From NCBI GenBank assembly GCA_020344715.1, contig CP070828.1, positions 439,942 to 449,375 on the forward strand: 9,434 bases of DNA, in the 5' to 3' direction. Of this stretch, positions 1-6,304 are shown one piece after another. Positions within the stretch are counted from its first letter, which is position 1, and each line of letters begins with the position of its first letter. The notes under the pieces were generated by a model, which ran no database searches, was not told where the DNA came from, and was given only the letters and a program-made list of their open reading frames with translations. A program made the translations under genes and the position numbers. This DNA is from Candidatus Bathyarchaeota archaeon. Its GTDB lineage: Archaea > Thermoproteota > Bathyarchaeia > Bathyarchaeales > Bathyarchaeaceae.

Positions 1-113
1 CACAGGATCTTCTGGGAAATGCCAAACAACGCTGCGCGCGGGGGACAAGCTTCGAACTTGAGGATTACAAGGCCAATAGGACGCGCGCTCAAATTGCGCA
101 AGCCGTCTATCGT
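1..113. other. unassigned left edge, ambiguous coding
   Basis: This stretch lies beyond the 3' end of the DUF454 gene and runs off the window. Two plus-strand frames are open from the edge. One ends with TAG at 115-117, overlapping the DUF454 stop in a CTAG tetramer, and gives a basic 38-residue tail. The other stays open to TAG at 189-191 and gives a 62-residue hydrophilic tail containing RTRAQIAQAVYRLVK, which would overlap DUF454 by 78 bases. Two minus-strand frames are also open through this stretch. I recognise none of them. The 3' end of a plus-strand gene converging on DUF454 is the most economical reading, but which frame is real cannot be told here. Confidence 0.25.
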
Positions 114-539
114 CTAGTGAAGAGTCGGCAAGGTCACTATATGTATGCTCACTCCAATTGCTATTCCGACCAGGATCATCTGAACGACTAGAATGTTCAG
201 CATGAAAATGGTCGAATAGCTGATGACTATCCATAACAATGTCAGAGTAAAGATCTTGGTCTTCAACGGGATTCCCTTTCCTTCCTGATAGTTTCTGATG
301 TAGTTCCCAAACCATCTGTTGTTGAGCATCCAGTTGTGCAATCGCTCTGAACCTTTGTAGTAGCAAGCTGCCGAAAGCAGTAGAAAAGGTGTAGTTGGCA
401 GAACAGGCAAGACTATTCCTATGCATCCAAGCCCAAGAGAGACGGTGCCCGCCAATACAAAGAGACCCTTTCTGAATTTGCTTGGTTCCAATCTCTTCCG
501 CACCGAGCGATGGGCACAGGAACATTGATTTTCCTTCAT
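114..539 (-). CDS. DUF454 (YbaN-like) small integral membrane protein
   Basis: A 141-residue protein that fits the DUF454/YbaN family, small membrane proteins of unknown function known mainly from bacteria and also found in archaea. The family signature is clear: G-rich helix SLGLGCIGIVLPVLPTTPFL at residues 34-53, then a Ser/Arg/Leu-His-x-Trp element (64-70), NNRWFGNYIRN (73-83) and GKGIPLKTK (87-95). Hydrophobic stretches at about 24-44, 46-60, 97-112 and 115-137 suggest three to four membrane helices. The N-terminus is basic, with a Cys-x-Cys at 6 and 8. ATG at 539 is the only good start; a weak GAGAG lies upstream on the minus strand. It is transcribed divergently from prf1. Substrate and partners are unknown. 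Confidence 0.85.
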   Translation of the reverse strand: MKENQCSCAHRSVRKRLEPSKFRKGLFVLAGTVSLGLGCIGIVLPVLPTTPFLLLSAACYYKGSERLHNWMLNNRWFGNYIRNYQEGKGIPLKTKIFTLTLLWIVISYSTIFMLNILVVQMILVGIAIGVSIHIVTLPTLH

Positions 540-570
540 GCAATCAAGGCTCTCTTATTCTCAGGTGCTT

Positions 571-586
571 AATAGGCCTACGCGCG
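571..586 (+). repeat. second copy of an AATAGG-ACGCGCG motif flanking DUF454
   Basis: AATAGG (571-576), a CCT spacer and ACGCGCG (580-586) resemble AATAGGACGCGCG at 75-87, in the same orientation. The two copies lie on either side of the DUF454 gene and share 13 bases, apart from the three-base gap. This may be chance or a small repeat; the function is unknown. Confidence 0.25.
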
Positions 587-633
587 TGAACAAATAGGTT
601 TGCTATGTCTGATTATAGAAATTTTCACGGGCG
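581..633. promoter_or_regulatory. imperfect inverted repeat in divergent DUF454/prf1 promoter region
   Basis: CGCGCGTGAA at 581-590 and TTCACGGGCG at 624-633 form an inverted repeat matching at 9 of 10 positions. The arms are separated by 33 bases and their centres are 43 bases apart, close to four helical turns. The repeat sits midway between the divergent starts of DUF454 (539) and prf1 (708). It could be an operator bound by a dimer or tetramer, but no regulator gene is visible nearby. Confidence 0.35.
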
Positions 634-657
634 GTCTCAGCTTGCGAACAACCAATT

Positions 658-667
658 CTTATTTATT
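658..667 (+). promoter_or_regulatory. candidate TATA box for prf1
   Basis: CTTATTTATT is the best archaeal TATA-like element upstream of prf1. Initiation about 25 bases downstream (near 690) would give a leader of under 20 bases that still includes the GGAGG ribosome binding site. The prediction rests on spacing and composition only. Confidence 0.4.
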
Positions 668-696
668 CGGTTATGGTGTAGGATTACCGTAAGTGT

Positions 697-701
697 GGAG
701 G
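697..701 (+). promoter_or_regulatory. Shine-Dalgarno site that fixes the prf1 start
   Basis: GGAGG lies six bases before TTG at 708, an ideal spacing. The alternative in-frame GTG at 693 lies upstream of and partly beside this site, so it cannot use it. Confidence 0.75.
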
Positions 702-707
702 CCAAGC

Positions 708-1970
708 TTGAGCAACGCTAAACGGACTTCGCTGCAAAGGTTTCGTTTGAAGAGGGCACTGGATACGCTGGCTCATAAAGAGGGAAGAGGCACTGAGTTG
801 GTTTCGCTCTATGTACCACCAGGCCGCCAAGTGAGTGATGTTGTGACCACATTGAAGCAGGAACGGGGAACAGCATCCAACATTAAATCAGACACGACGC
901 GAAAGAATGTCCAAGATGCCATAACGAAAGTAATGCAGCGCCTGAAACTTTTCCGCGGAATCCCTGCGAATGGTCTAGTCATTTTTTCAGGAGCCATTCC
1001 CCAAAATGGCCCTGGGAGTGAACGTGTAGAGACCTACGTAATTGACCCGCCTGAACCCATTCATATATGGTTGTACCGATGTGACAACCGATTCCACACT
1101 GAGCATCTGCGGGATCTGCTTAAGGAAAAGGAAACCTATGGGATTCTGGTAATCGATGCTACCGGGTCCGCTCTTGCAACGCTTGAAGGCAACCGTCTTC
1201 AGGTCGTAAAGGAAGTCACGTCAGGAGTGGCTGGGAAGCATAGGGCTGGTGGACAATCAGCGCGACGATTCGAGCGGTTGAGAGAAGCCCAGCTTCTAAG
1301 CTATTTTAAACGTGTCGGACAACATGCCAACAAGGCGTTCTTGTCTCTGCCGAACTTGAAAGGATTGATAATTGGCGGACCAGGATTTACCAAGAACGAG
1401 TTTGAGAAAGGAGATTTTCTCAATTATCAGCTGAAAGACAAGATCATAGATACGATTGACACCGCCTACGTAGGCGAACAGGGAGTCCAAGAAATAGTCG
1501 ATGAGGCACCAGACATTCTGCAGAAAGTGCGTTATGTAGAAGAAAAGCGCATCATGCAACAGTTTCTGTACGAGATTGGACATGACACCGGTTTGGCGAC
1601 CTACGGCGAAGAAGAAGTGAAAAGAAGCTTGAACATCGGGGCAGTGAAAACCTTGATCCTATCAGAAGACCTTGATCTTGTTAGAGCTACTGTCAAGTGC
1701 ACCAACTGCAACTATCAGAAACAGGAAACTATGCAAAGTCAAGCGCTCCTGGCCTATGAACAAAGCCTTACAGGACAATCATGTCCAGAATGCAAAACGC
1801 AGACCCTGAACCTCACAGAAACAAAAGAAATCATCGACGACCTAGCCGAGTTAGCGGAGCAAGCTGGAGCAGAAGTTGAGGTCATATCCGGTCAAACCGA
1901 AGAGGGACAGATGCTGAAGAAATCCTTCGGCGGCATAGCCGCGGTTCTCCGCTTCAAACTTTCAAATTAG
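708..1970 (+). CDS. prf1: peptide chain release factor 1 (aRF1)
   Basis: Archaeal class-I release factor of 420 residues, about the usual family size. It recognises all three stop codons in the ribosomal A site and triggers peptidyl-tRNA hydrolysis. In the N domain, TASNIKS (55-61) and YRCDNRF (123-129) are the stop-codon recognition elements. In the middle domain, GKHRAGGQSARRFERLRE (176-193) carries the catalytic GGQ at 181-183. The C-terminal domain, which in the family contacts aRF3/ABCE1-type partners, has a zinc-finger-like set Cys331, Cys334, Cys359 and Cys362. The frame is open back to GTG 693, but TTG 708 has a perfect GGAGG six bases upstream and gives an N-terminus like the family (MSNAKRTSLQRF). 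It ends in TAG, overlapping the valS stop by four bases. Nothing appears degraded. Confidence 0.96.
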   Translation: MSNAKRTSLQRFRLKRALDTLAHKEGRGTELVSLYVPPGRQVSDVVTTLKQERGTASNIKSDTTRKNVQDAITKVMQRLKLFRGIPANGLVIFSGAIPQNGPGSERVETYVIDPPEPIHIWLYRCDNRFHTEHLRDLLKEKETYGILVIDATGSALATLEGNRLQVVKEVTSGVAGKHRAGGQSARRFERLREAQLLSYFKRVGQHANKAFLSLPNLKGLIIGGPGFTKNEFEKGDFLNYQLKDKIIDTIDTAYVGEQGVQEIVDEAPDILQKVRYVEEKRIMQQFLYEIGHDTGLATYGEEEVKRSLNIGAVKTLILSEDLDLVRATVKCTNCNYQKQETMQSQALLAYEQSLTGQSCPECKTQTLNLTETKEIIDDLAELAEQAGAEVEVISGQTEEGQMLKKSFGGIAAVLRFKLSN

Positions 1971-4420
1971 TATTCTGCAACGAACCTAATATTTGGGTAG
2001 TCTCGTACTTCTTTACCGCTTCCTTTCTGCGCCAAGATTTTGATCGTGTCTATTTTACAGGTTCCCGTGATACTTTCTTGAGCCAGATCGAGATTGCGAG
2101 CGTTCTTGTCTGTGCTAGCGAAGATGGTAACATCTTTGATAGGAGAGTTTAGTGGCTTCTTTCTTTCAGCTTTGTCTCGGCGAATCTCTTCAATCACGGC
2201 TATTACCAGGTCTCCGCATTTTTCAGCTTCTTCATCCATCGTTTTCTCGTCTAGAACTGGCCACGAAGACACGTGAATGCTCGAGTGTCTCTTGTCTTCT
2301 GCATAGAGAGTCTGGTAAATCTCTTCGGTTACATGCGGAATAATTGGTGCTAGCAACTGGAGAAGCCGGTAAATAGTCAAGTAAAGTGTGTGCTGTGCCG
2401 CTTTTCTCTTGGACTCGCCATAAATTTCTGGCTGGTAAAGCCTGTGCTTTATTGCTTCAATATAAGAGTCACAGAAAGTGTGCCAAGCAAAATTGCGAAT
2501 CTCTTCAGCTGCAAGGTTAAACTGGCATACTTCCAGCGCCGAAGTAGCCTTTTGGACAACGTGTGCCAACTTGCTCAACAGCCATCTGTCCAAAAGCTCC
2601 AGTGTTACCTCTTCGGTTAGACTGTAGTCGTTCAGATGTTGACTGCCGAATCTAGCCGCATTCCAGAGTTTTCTGAGAAACCTCCGCCCATATTCAACAT
2701 CAGCCCACCTAAAAGGAATGTCTGAACCTGTGGCGCCTCCACTTGCGGCCCACTGGCGGGCAGCATCCGCACCGTACTTACTGAAAACCTCCGGTGTCGC
2801 TACATAGTTGCCAAGCGACTTGCTCATCTTTCTTCCATCACTTCCCAAGGACATGCCGTTGATTAGACAACTCTTGTACGGTTTCTCATTGAAAAGAGCT
2901 AGATGACGAACCATAAGATAGTAAGCCCAAGTTCGGATAATGTCAACACCCGAAGGGTGAACATCTGCTGGAAAAAGCCGTCGCCAGTTTTTCTTGTCGG
3001 GCCACCCTGCATGAACAGCGCAACTTATAGAAGAGTCAAACCACGTGTCGAAAACGTCCTTTTCAGGTGCAAACTCTCCAGACCCACATTTTGGACAGCT
3101 TTCAATTCTCGGAGGTTGAATCCGCGGGTCGATTGGAAGCCAATCCGGCTCAGCGAGCACCTGGGTGCCGCAATTCCCGCAGTACCATATAGGAATTGGT
3201 GTGGCAAAGATTCTTTGCCGTGAGATTACCCAGTCCCAGTCAAGTGATTTCGCCCAGTCGATTAGCCGTGTTCTCATATGATCGGGATACCAAGTGATGT
3301 CCCAAGCGTTTTTCACCACATCGTCGGTTAGCTTGCGAGTCTCCATAAACCACTGTTCGCGATCTAAGATTTCAATCGGGGTCTTACATCGACTACAGAC
3401 TCCGACTTCCTGCTGCAGGGGCTCCATCTTTTCCAAGAGCCCAGCTTTCTTCAGCTCCGCTGCCAGAGCTTTCTTGGCTTCTGTAGCGGTCATTCCAGCG
3501 TATTTTCCAGTATTCTGGTTCATTCTTCCCTTTTCATCGATGCACATTATGACAGGGAGACGGTGCTTTGCGACGCTTTTCACGTCGGCTTTGTCCCCAT
3601 ACGTACATACCATGACAACGCCTGTCCCGAACTCAGGATCCACCATTTCATCAGCTACGATGACCACTTTGCGTTCAGCGATCGGTACATTGATAGTTTT
3701 GCCGACGTAGGGTCTATAGCGGTCATCATTTGGGTTAACCGCAACTGTGACGCAGGCAGGCAGTAGCTCTGGACGTGTGGTAGCGATTGTCAGGTAATTT
3801 TCATGATCCAGTGGGAATCTAATGAAGTGAAGCATGCCTTCTCTGGCTTCATGTTCTACTTCAGCGTCTGCAATGGCGGTTTCGCATCTGGGACACCAGT
3901 TGACGGGATGAGTCCCTCGGTATATGAACCCTTTCTTGTAAAGGAGAATAAATGAGAGCTGGGTCCTTCTCCAGTAGTCAGGGTTCATTGTCTTGTATTC
4001 TGTTGTCCAATCGATAGAGCAGCCAAGCTGTTTGACAGCTGTTCTCATTATACCTATGTATTTCTCAACGAATTGCTCACAGAGCTTCCGAAACTTGTCC
4101 GGCGGCATGTCGGTCTTTTTGATTCCATAGTGCTTCTCAGTCTCTACTTCTGTGGGCAAACCGTGACAGTCCCATCCTTGAGGAAAAAAGACATTGTAGC
4201 CCCTCATGCGTTTGTAGCGAGCGACAATGTCGAAGTACGTCCAGTTCAGCACGTTTCCCATGTGGAAGTCACCTGATGGATAGGGTGGCGGCGTGTCAAT
4301 GACGTAAGCGGGGCGTTTCTGGTCTTTGTCGTCAAAATGGTAGATGCCCATTTGTTCCCATCTTTTCTGCCATTTTTCCTCGATTGTGAGAATGTCGCAT
4401 TGCTTCGGCAGAGTTTTCAT
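1967..4420 (-). CDS. valS: valyl-tRNA synthetase, archaeal type
   Basis: Class I aminoacyl-tRNA synthetase that charges tRNA-Val with valine and edits mischarged threonine. It is 817 residues long, compact for the family but complete. The Rossmann core opens with PPPYPSGDFHMGN (44-56), the archaeal form of the HIGH motif, and GWDCHGLPTE (82-91). A CP1 editing domain covers roughly 195-345, with TTRPELLPA (214-222) and FGTGVVMVCTYGD (264-276). Cysteine pairs at 176/179, 342/345, 414/417 and 442/445 suggest zinc knuckles. DVFDTWFDSS (455-464) and KMSKS (531-535) complete the active site, followed by a helical anticodon-binding domain from about 600. ATG at 4420 has an AGAGG at 4430-4434, nine bases upstream. 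The gene follows the MBL gene by 62 bases and converges on prf1. ValRS is preferred over IleRS because of the HMGN, FDTWFDSS and editing-domain sequences. Confidence 0.95.
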   Translation of the reverse strand: MKTLPKQCDILTIEEKWQKRWEQMGIYHFDDKDQKRPAYVIDTPPPYPSGDFHMGNVLNWTYFDIVARYKRMRGYNVFFPQGWDCHGLPTEVETEKHYGIKKTDMPPDKFRKLCEQFVEKYIGIMRTAVKQLGCSIDWTTEYKTMNPDYWRRTQLSFILLYKKGFIYRGTHPVNWCPRCETAIADAEVEHEAREGMLHFIRFPLDHENYLTIATTRPELLPACVTVAVNPNDDRYRPYVGKTINVPIAERKVVIVADEMVDPEFGTGVVMVCTYGDKADVKSVAKHRLPVIMCIDEKGRMNQNTGKYAGMTATEAKKALAAELKKAGLLEKMEPLQQEVGVCSRCKTPIEILDREQWFMETRKLTDDVVKNAWDITWYPDHMRTRLIDWAKSLDWDWVISRQRIFATPIPIWYCGNCGTQVLAEPDWLPIDPRIQPPRIESCPKCGSGEFAPEKDVFDTWFDSSISCAVHAGWPDKKNWRRLFPADVHPSGVDIIRTWAYYLMVRHLALFNEKPYKSCLINGMSLGSDGRKMSKSLGNYVATPEVFSKYGADAARQWAASGGATGSDIPFRWADVEYGRRFLRKLWNAARFGSQHLNDYSLTEEVTLELLDRWLLSKLAHVVQKATSALEVCQFNLAAEEIRNFAWHTFCDSYIEAIKHRLYQPEIYGESKRKAAQHTLYLTIYRLLQLLAPIIPHVTEEIYQTLYAEDKRHSSIHVSSWPVLDEKTMDEEAEKCGDLVIAVIEEIRRDKAERKKPLNSPIKDVTIFASTDKNARNLDLAQESITGTCKIDTIKILAQKGSGKEVRDYPNIRFVAEY

Positions 4421-4470
4421 TGTTTGCTGCCTCTTGTTGGATGGATTAACCGTAGGAATTAGATGGAGGG

Positions 4471-4480
4471 AATAATTAAT
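4471..4480 (-). promoter_or_regulatory. possible TATA box for valS
   Basis: Read on the minus strand this is ATTAATTATT, within the 62-base gap after the MBL gene. It would place a transcript start near 4448, about 28 bases before the valS ATG. Co-transcription with the MBL gene is equally possible. Confidence 0.3.
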
Positions 4481-4482
4481 GT

Positions 4483-5325
4483 TTAGGTGCTTCTTAAAAA
4501 CGAGTCTAATCCTCGTGTCTCGCGTTTGTGCGTCTGAACTTCAATTTTTTCGCTTATGTTCAGGCACATTCCATCTTTGGCGGCGATTGTTGGCACGCCT
4601 GTTTGTTGCTGAATGAACTCGGCTTCGCCTGCTGGTCCTTTGAATATCATTTTCATGCCAAAATGAGTGAGTACGACCATTTCCGGATTCACTTCATTCA
4701 CGATTTTAACGGCGTCTTCGCTGGTCATATGTCCCTTCCATGGACTTCCTGCCGGTCGCATGGCGCAGAGTAAGAGGAGTCTGACGTCTTTGTAAGGTCT
4801 TCCGACTCCCTGGTAGTATTCGGTATCCGAAGTGTAAGCGATATCGCCTACATCTTCAACCTCAAATCGAAACCCCACTGCGCTGGGATCTGAATGTTTT
4901 GCCTCAGCAGCAGTTATCTTCATATCATTTATGTCGAAGGAAACGCCAGGTCTTGCATCGACAACGAGCTCAGGCATAGTCTGGTGATACTTTGAAAGAC
5001 ATGGATCACAGTCTTCGTTACCCACCAACACGCTGTGAGCAGCAGCCAAGACGCCTCTTCGCTTGATCATCCCTCGAGTCATAGCTTCCACCAGAACTCC
5101 CGCGTCATTGCAATGATCAGGATGACAATGCGAAACGAGCACGCCAGTTATCTTCTGCGGGTCCAGTCCAGCCTTGATGGAATAGACAAGAGCGCCAGGA
5201 CCCGGGTCAAGATGAATGTTAAAGTCCTTGGACGTGAGCCGGATTCCGCCTGTTCGCCGCGTTTGGGTTATCGTGGCGAATCTTCCACCGCCTGTTCCTA
5301 GAAAGACGAGTGCAATTTCTGTCAT
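4483..5325 (-). CDS. MBL-fold metallohydrolase, RNase Z/PhnP-like
   Basis: A 280-residue soluble protein of the metallo-beta-lactamase fold. It opens with the strand FLGTGGG (8-14). The metal-binding motif is SHCHPDH (65-71; His66, His68, Asp70, His71), followed by likely ligands His144 (KHSD), Asp167 (TSDTE), His199 (GHMTSEDA) and His221 (LTHFG). The order HxHxDH, HS, D, HMT-EDA and LTHF resembles the RNase Z/PhnP branch (COG1234/COG1235). Because SDTE replaces the usual GDT and the tRNA-binding exosite is not evident, I do not call it RNase Z; the substrate is unknown. CDPC at 106-109 lies in an insertion after the first motif. ATG 5325 has AGGAG ten bases upstream. It diverges from pyrH and precedes valS on the same strand. 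Confidence 0.85.
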   Translation of the reverse strand: MTEIALVFLGTGGGRFATITQTRRTGGIRLTSKDFNIHLDPGPGALVYSIKAGLDPQKITGVLVSHCHPDHCNDAGVLVEAMTRGMIKRRGVLAAAHSVLVGNEDCDPCLSKYHQTMPELVVDARPGVSFDINDMKITAAEAKHSDPSAVGFRFEVEDVGDIAYTSDTEYYQGVGRPYKDVRLLLLCAMRPAGSPWKGHMTSEDAVKIVNEVNPEMVVLTHFGMKMIFKGPAGEAEFIQQQTGVPTIAAKDGMCLNISEKIEVQTHKRETRGLDSFLRST

Positions 5326-5335
5326 CAGCGCTTCA

Positions 5336-5340
5336 CTCCT
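5336..5340 (-). promoter_or_regulatory. Shine-Dalgarno site of the MBL gene
   Basis: On the minus strand this reads AGGAG (within TAGGAGTG), ten bases before ATG at 5325. It supports that start. A CATAAAC element about 30-40 bases further upstream on the minus strand (around 5358-5364) is a possible TATA box. Confidence 0.55.
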
Positions 5341-5390
5341 AGGGACACTAGCAGGATTGTTTATGTGTTTTCCGCTTTCTTGAAGAAGAA

Positions 5391-5399
5391 TTTATTATT
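5391..5399 (+). promoter_or_regulatory. candidate TATA box for pyrH
   Basis: TTTATTATT is preceded by a purine-rich GAAGAAGAA that could serve as a BRE. Initiation near 5416-5420 leaves a leader of about 15-19 bases before GTG 5435. This also argues against translation starting at the upstream in-frame TTG 5399, which lies inside the promoter element. Confidence 0.5.
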
Positions 5400-5434
5400 T
5401 GTACGCTTGTACAGTATGCGTGTGGGGTTTCACA

Positions 5435-6109
5435 GTGAAGCTTGTGCTTCGCATCGGCGGCTCGATTGTCGCTTCGCCATTTGACCCAGCTTTGCTAAGT
5501 GCCTATGCTGACTTGCTGATGAAGCTGAAACATGAGGGACACACAGTGGCGGCGGTTGTGGGTGGTGGCTCATTAGCGAGAGAGATGATTCGAGTGGCCC
5601 AGAAAATGCAGCTCAGAGAGCCAAAACAAGACGAAGTTGCAATCTCAGTTTCGCGTTTAGTTGCTCAACTTCTCCTCATGAAACTTGGTGACGGAGGAGC
5701 CGAGAGTGTCCCAACATCGCTCGAAGAGGCTGCCGACTCGATTAGCCACGGTAAGGTTGTGGTTATGGGCGGTCTAACACCTGGCATGACAACCGACGCG
5801 GTTGCCGCGATGTTGGCTGAGCAAATAGGTGCTGATTTGCTTGTTAAGGCTACTGACCAAGATGGAATCTTCACGAGAGACCCGAGAAAGCATCGTGATG
5901 CCAGAAAACTCGACGTTCTCAGTTTTGACGATCTGACCCAGTTTCTTGAAAGCAAGAAGCACGAAGCTGGAATTCATCAGATCCTAGATCCTGAAGCCGT
6001 ACACATTCTGAAAAAGAGAAAGACCCGAACGATAATTCTTAACGGATTTGACCCTCGGACGGTCTCTCTGGCGGTGAAGGGCAAAAAAATCGGAACCGTG
6101 ATTAGATAA
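5435..6109 (+). CDS. pyrH: uridylate kinase (UMP kinase), archaeal type
   Basis: Amino-acid-kinase-fold enzyme that phosphorylates UMP to UDP using ATP, a central step of pyrimidine nucleotide synthesis in the cytosol. Starting at GTG 5435 it has 224 residues, matching the short archaeal UMP kinases. Motifs in order: LRIGGS (5-10) for phosphate binding, VVGGGSLAR (41-49) for the UMP phosphate, GGLTPGMTTDAVAAMLAE (112-129), and KATDQDGIFTRDPRK (138-152) in the nucleotide-binding region, then the conserved Asp-Pro at 185-186. The frame is open back to TTG 5399, but those 12 residues are not family-like and overlap the likely TATA box. A G-run (5424-5427) seven bases upstream is the only SD-like element for GTG 5435. 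It diverges from the MBL gene and lies 195 bases upstream of lonB. Confidence 0.94.
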   Translation: MKLVLRIGGSIVASPFDPALLSAYADLLMKLKHEGHTVAAVVGGGSLAREMIRVAQKMQLREPKQDEVAISVSRLVAQLLLMKLGDGGAESVPTSLEEAADSISHGKVVVMGGLTPGMTTDAVAAMLAEQIGADLLVKATDQDGIFTRDPRKHRDARKLDVLSFDDLTQFLESKKHEAGIHQILDPEAVHILKKRKTRTIILNGFDPRTVSLAVKGKKIGTVIR

Positions 6110-6135
6110 CTTGAAAGTCGGTAGCGCAGCAACGC

Positions 6136-6154
6136 ATCTAAATGTGAATTAGAT
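6136..6154. other. small hairpin between pyrH and lonB
   Basis: ATCTAA (6136-6141) and TTAGAT (6149-6154) can pair across a seven-base loop. No T-run follows, so it is not a classical terminator. It may be a pyrH 3'-end structure or an operator upstream of lonB, or it may be chance. The rest of the 195-base gap shows no gene or RNA I can support. Confidence 0.25.
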
Positions 6155-6232
6155 CTCTCCACAAAGACGGCCTAGAAAAAGCAAGTGATCAGGATATTTC
6201 TGTTTGGGATATATGCAAGACTTGAAAATAAG

Positions 6233-6241
6233 GTGTATATC
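6233..6241 (+). promoter_or_regulatory. candidate TATA box for lonB
   Basis: GTGTATATC would place transcription near 6265 and give a leader of about 40 bases to TTG 6305. Other A/T-rich options are ATATATG (6209-6215) and GAAAATAAGG (6223-6232). Confidence 0.3.
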
Positions 6242-6293
6242 AAGATTAACGATTCTATTTTCTTGAACAACAGTGTCCAGACCATATTGGTGC

Positions 6294-6298
6294 AGGTG
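6294..6298 (+). promoter_or_regulatory. Shine-Dalgarno site favouring the lonB start at 6305
   Basis: AGGTG lies six bases before TTG 6305 and matches part of the archaeal GGAGGTGATC complement of 16S rRNA. No comparable site precedes the upstream in-frame GTG 6185. Confidence 0.55.
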
Positions 6299-6304
6299 CT
6301 AAAG

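Noticed and set aside
693..707. GTG start for prf1 at 693
   Set aside because: It would overlap the GGAGG site that ideally positions TTG 708, and the added residues MWRPS are not family-like.
3294..3710. Long plus-strand open frame of 138 codons opposite valS, and other antisense frames across valS, prf1, pyrH and lonB
   Set aside because: They lie wholly inside well-supported genes, show no family motifs and lack ribosome binding sites. They are shadows of the true reading frames.
4253..4264. HMGN in place of HIGH in ValRS as a possible active-site defect
   Set aside because: Archaeal ValRS enzymes normally carry HIGN/HMGN here, and KMSKS and the editing motifs are intact.
5399..5434. TTG start for pyrH at 5399
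   Set aside because: It lies in the probable TATA box, and the family N-terminus begins just before KLVLRIGGS, which matches GTG 5435.
6110..6304. Possible small RNA or terminator between pyrH and lonB
   Set aside because: There is no T-run, no box C/D pair and no tRNA-like fold. Only one six-base-pair hairpin is visible, too weak to name an RNA gene.
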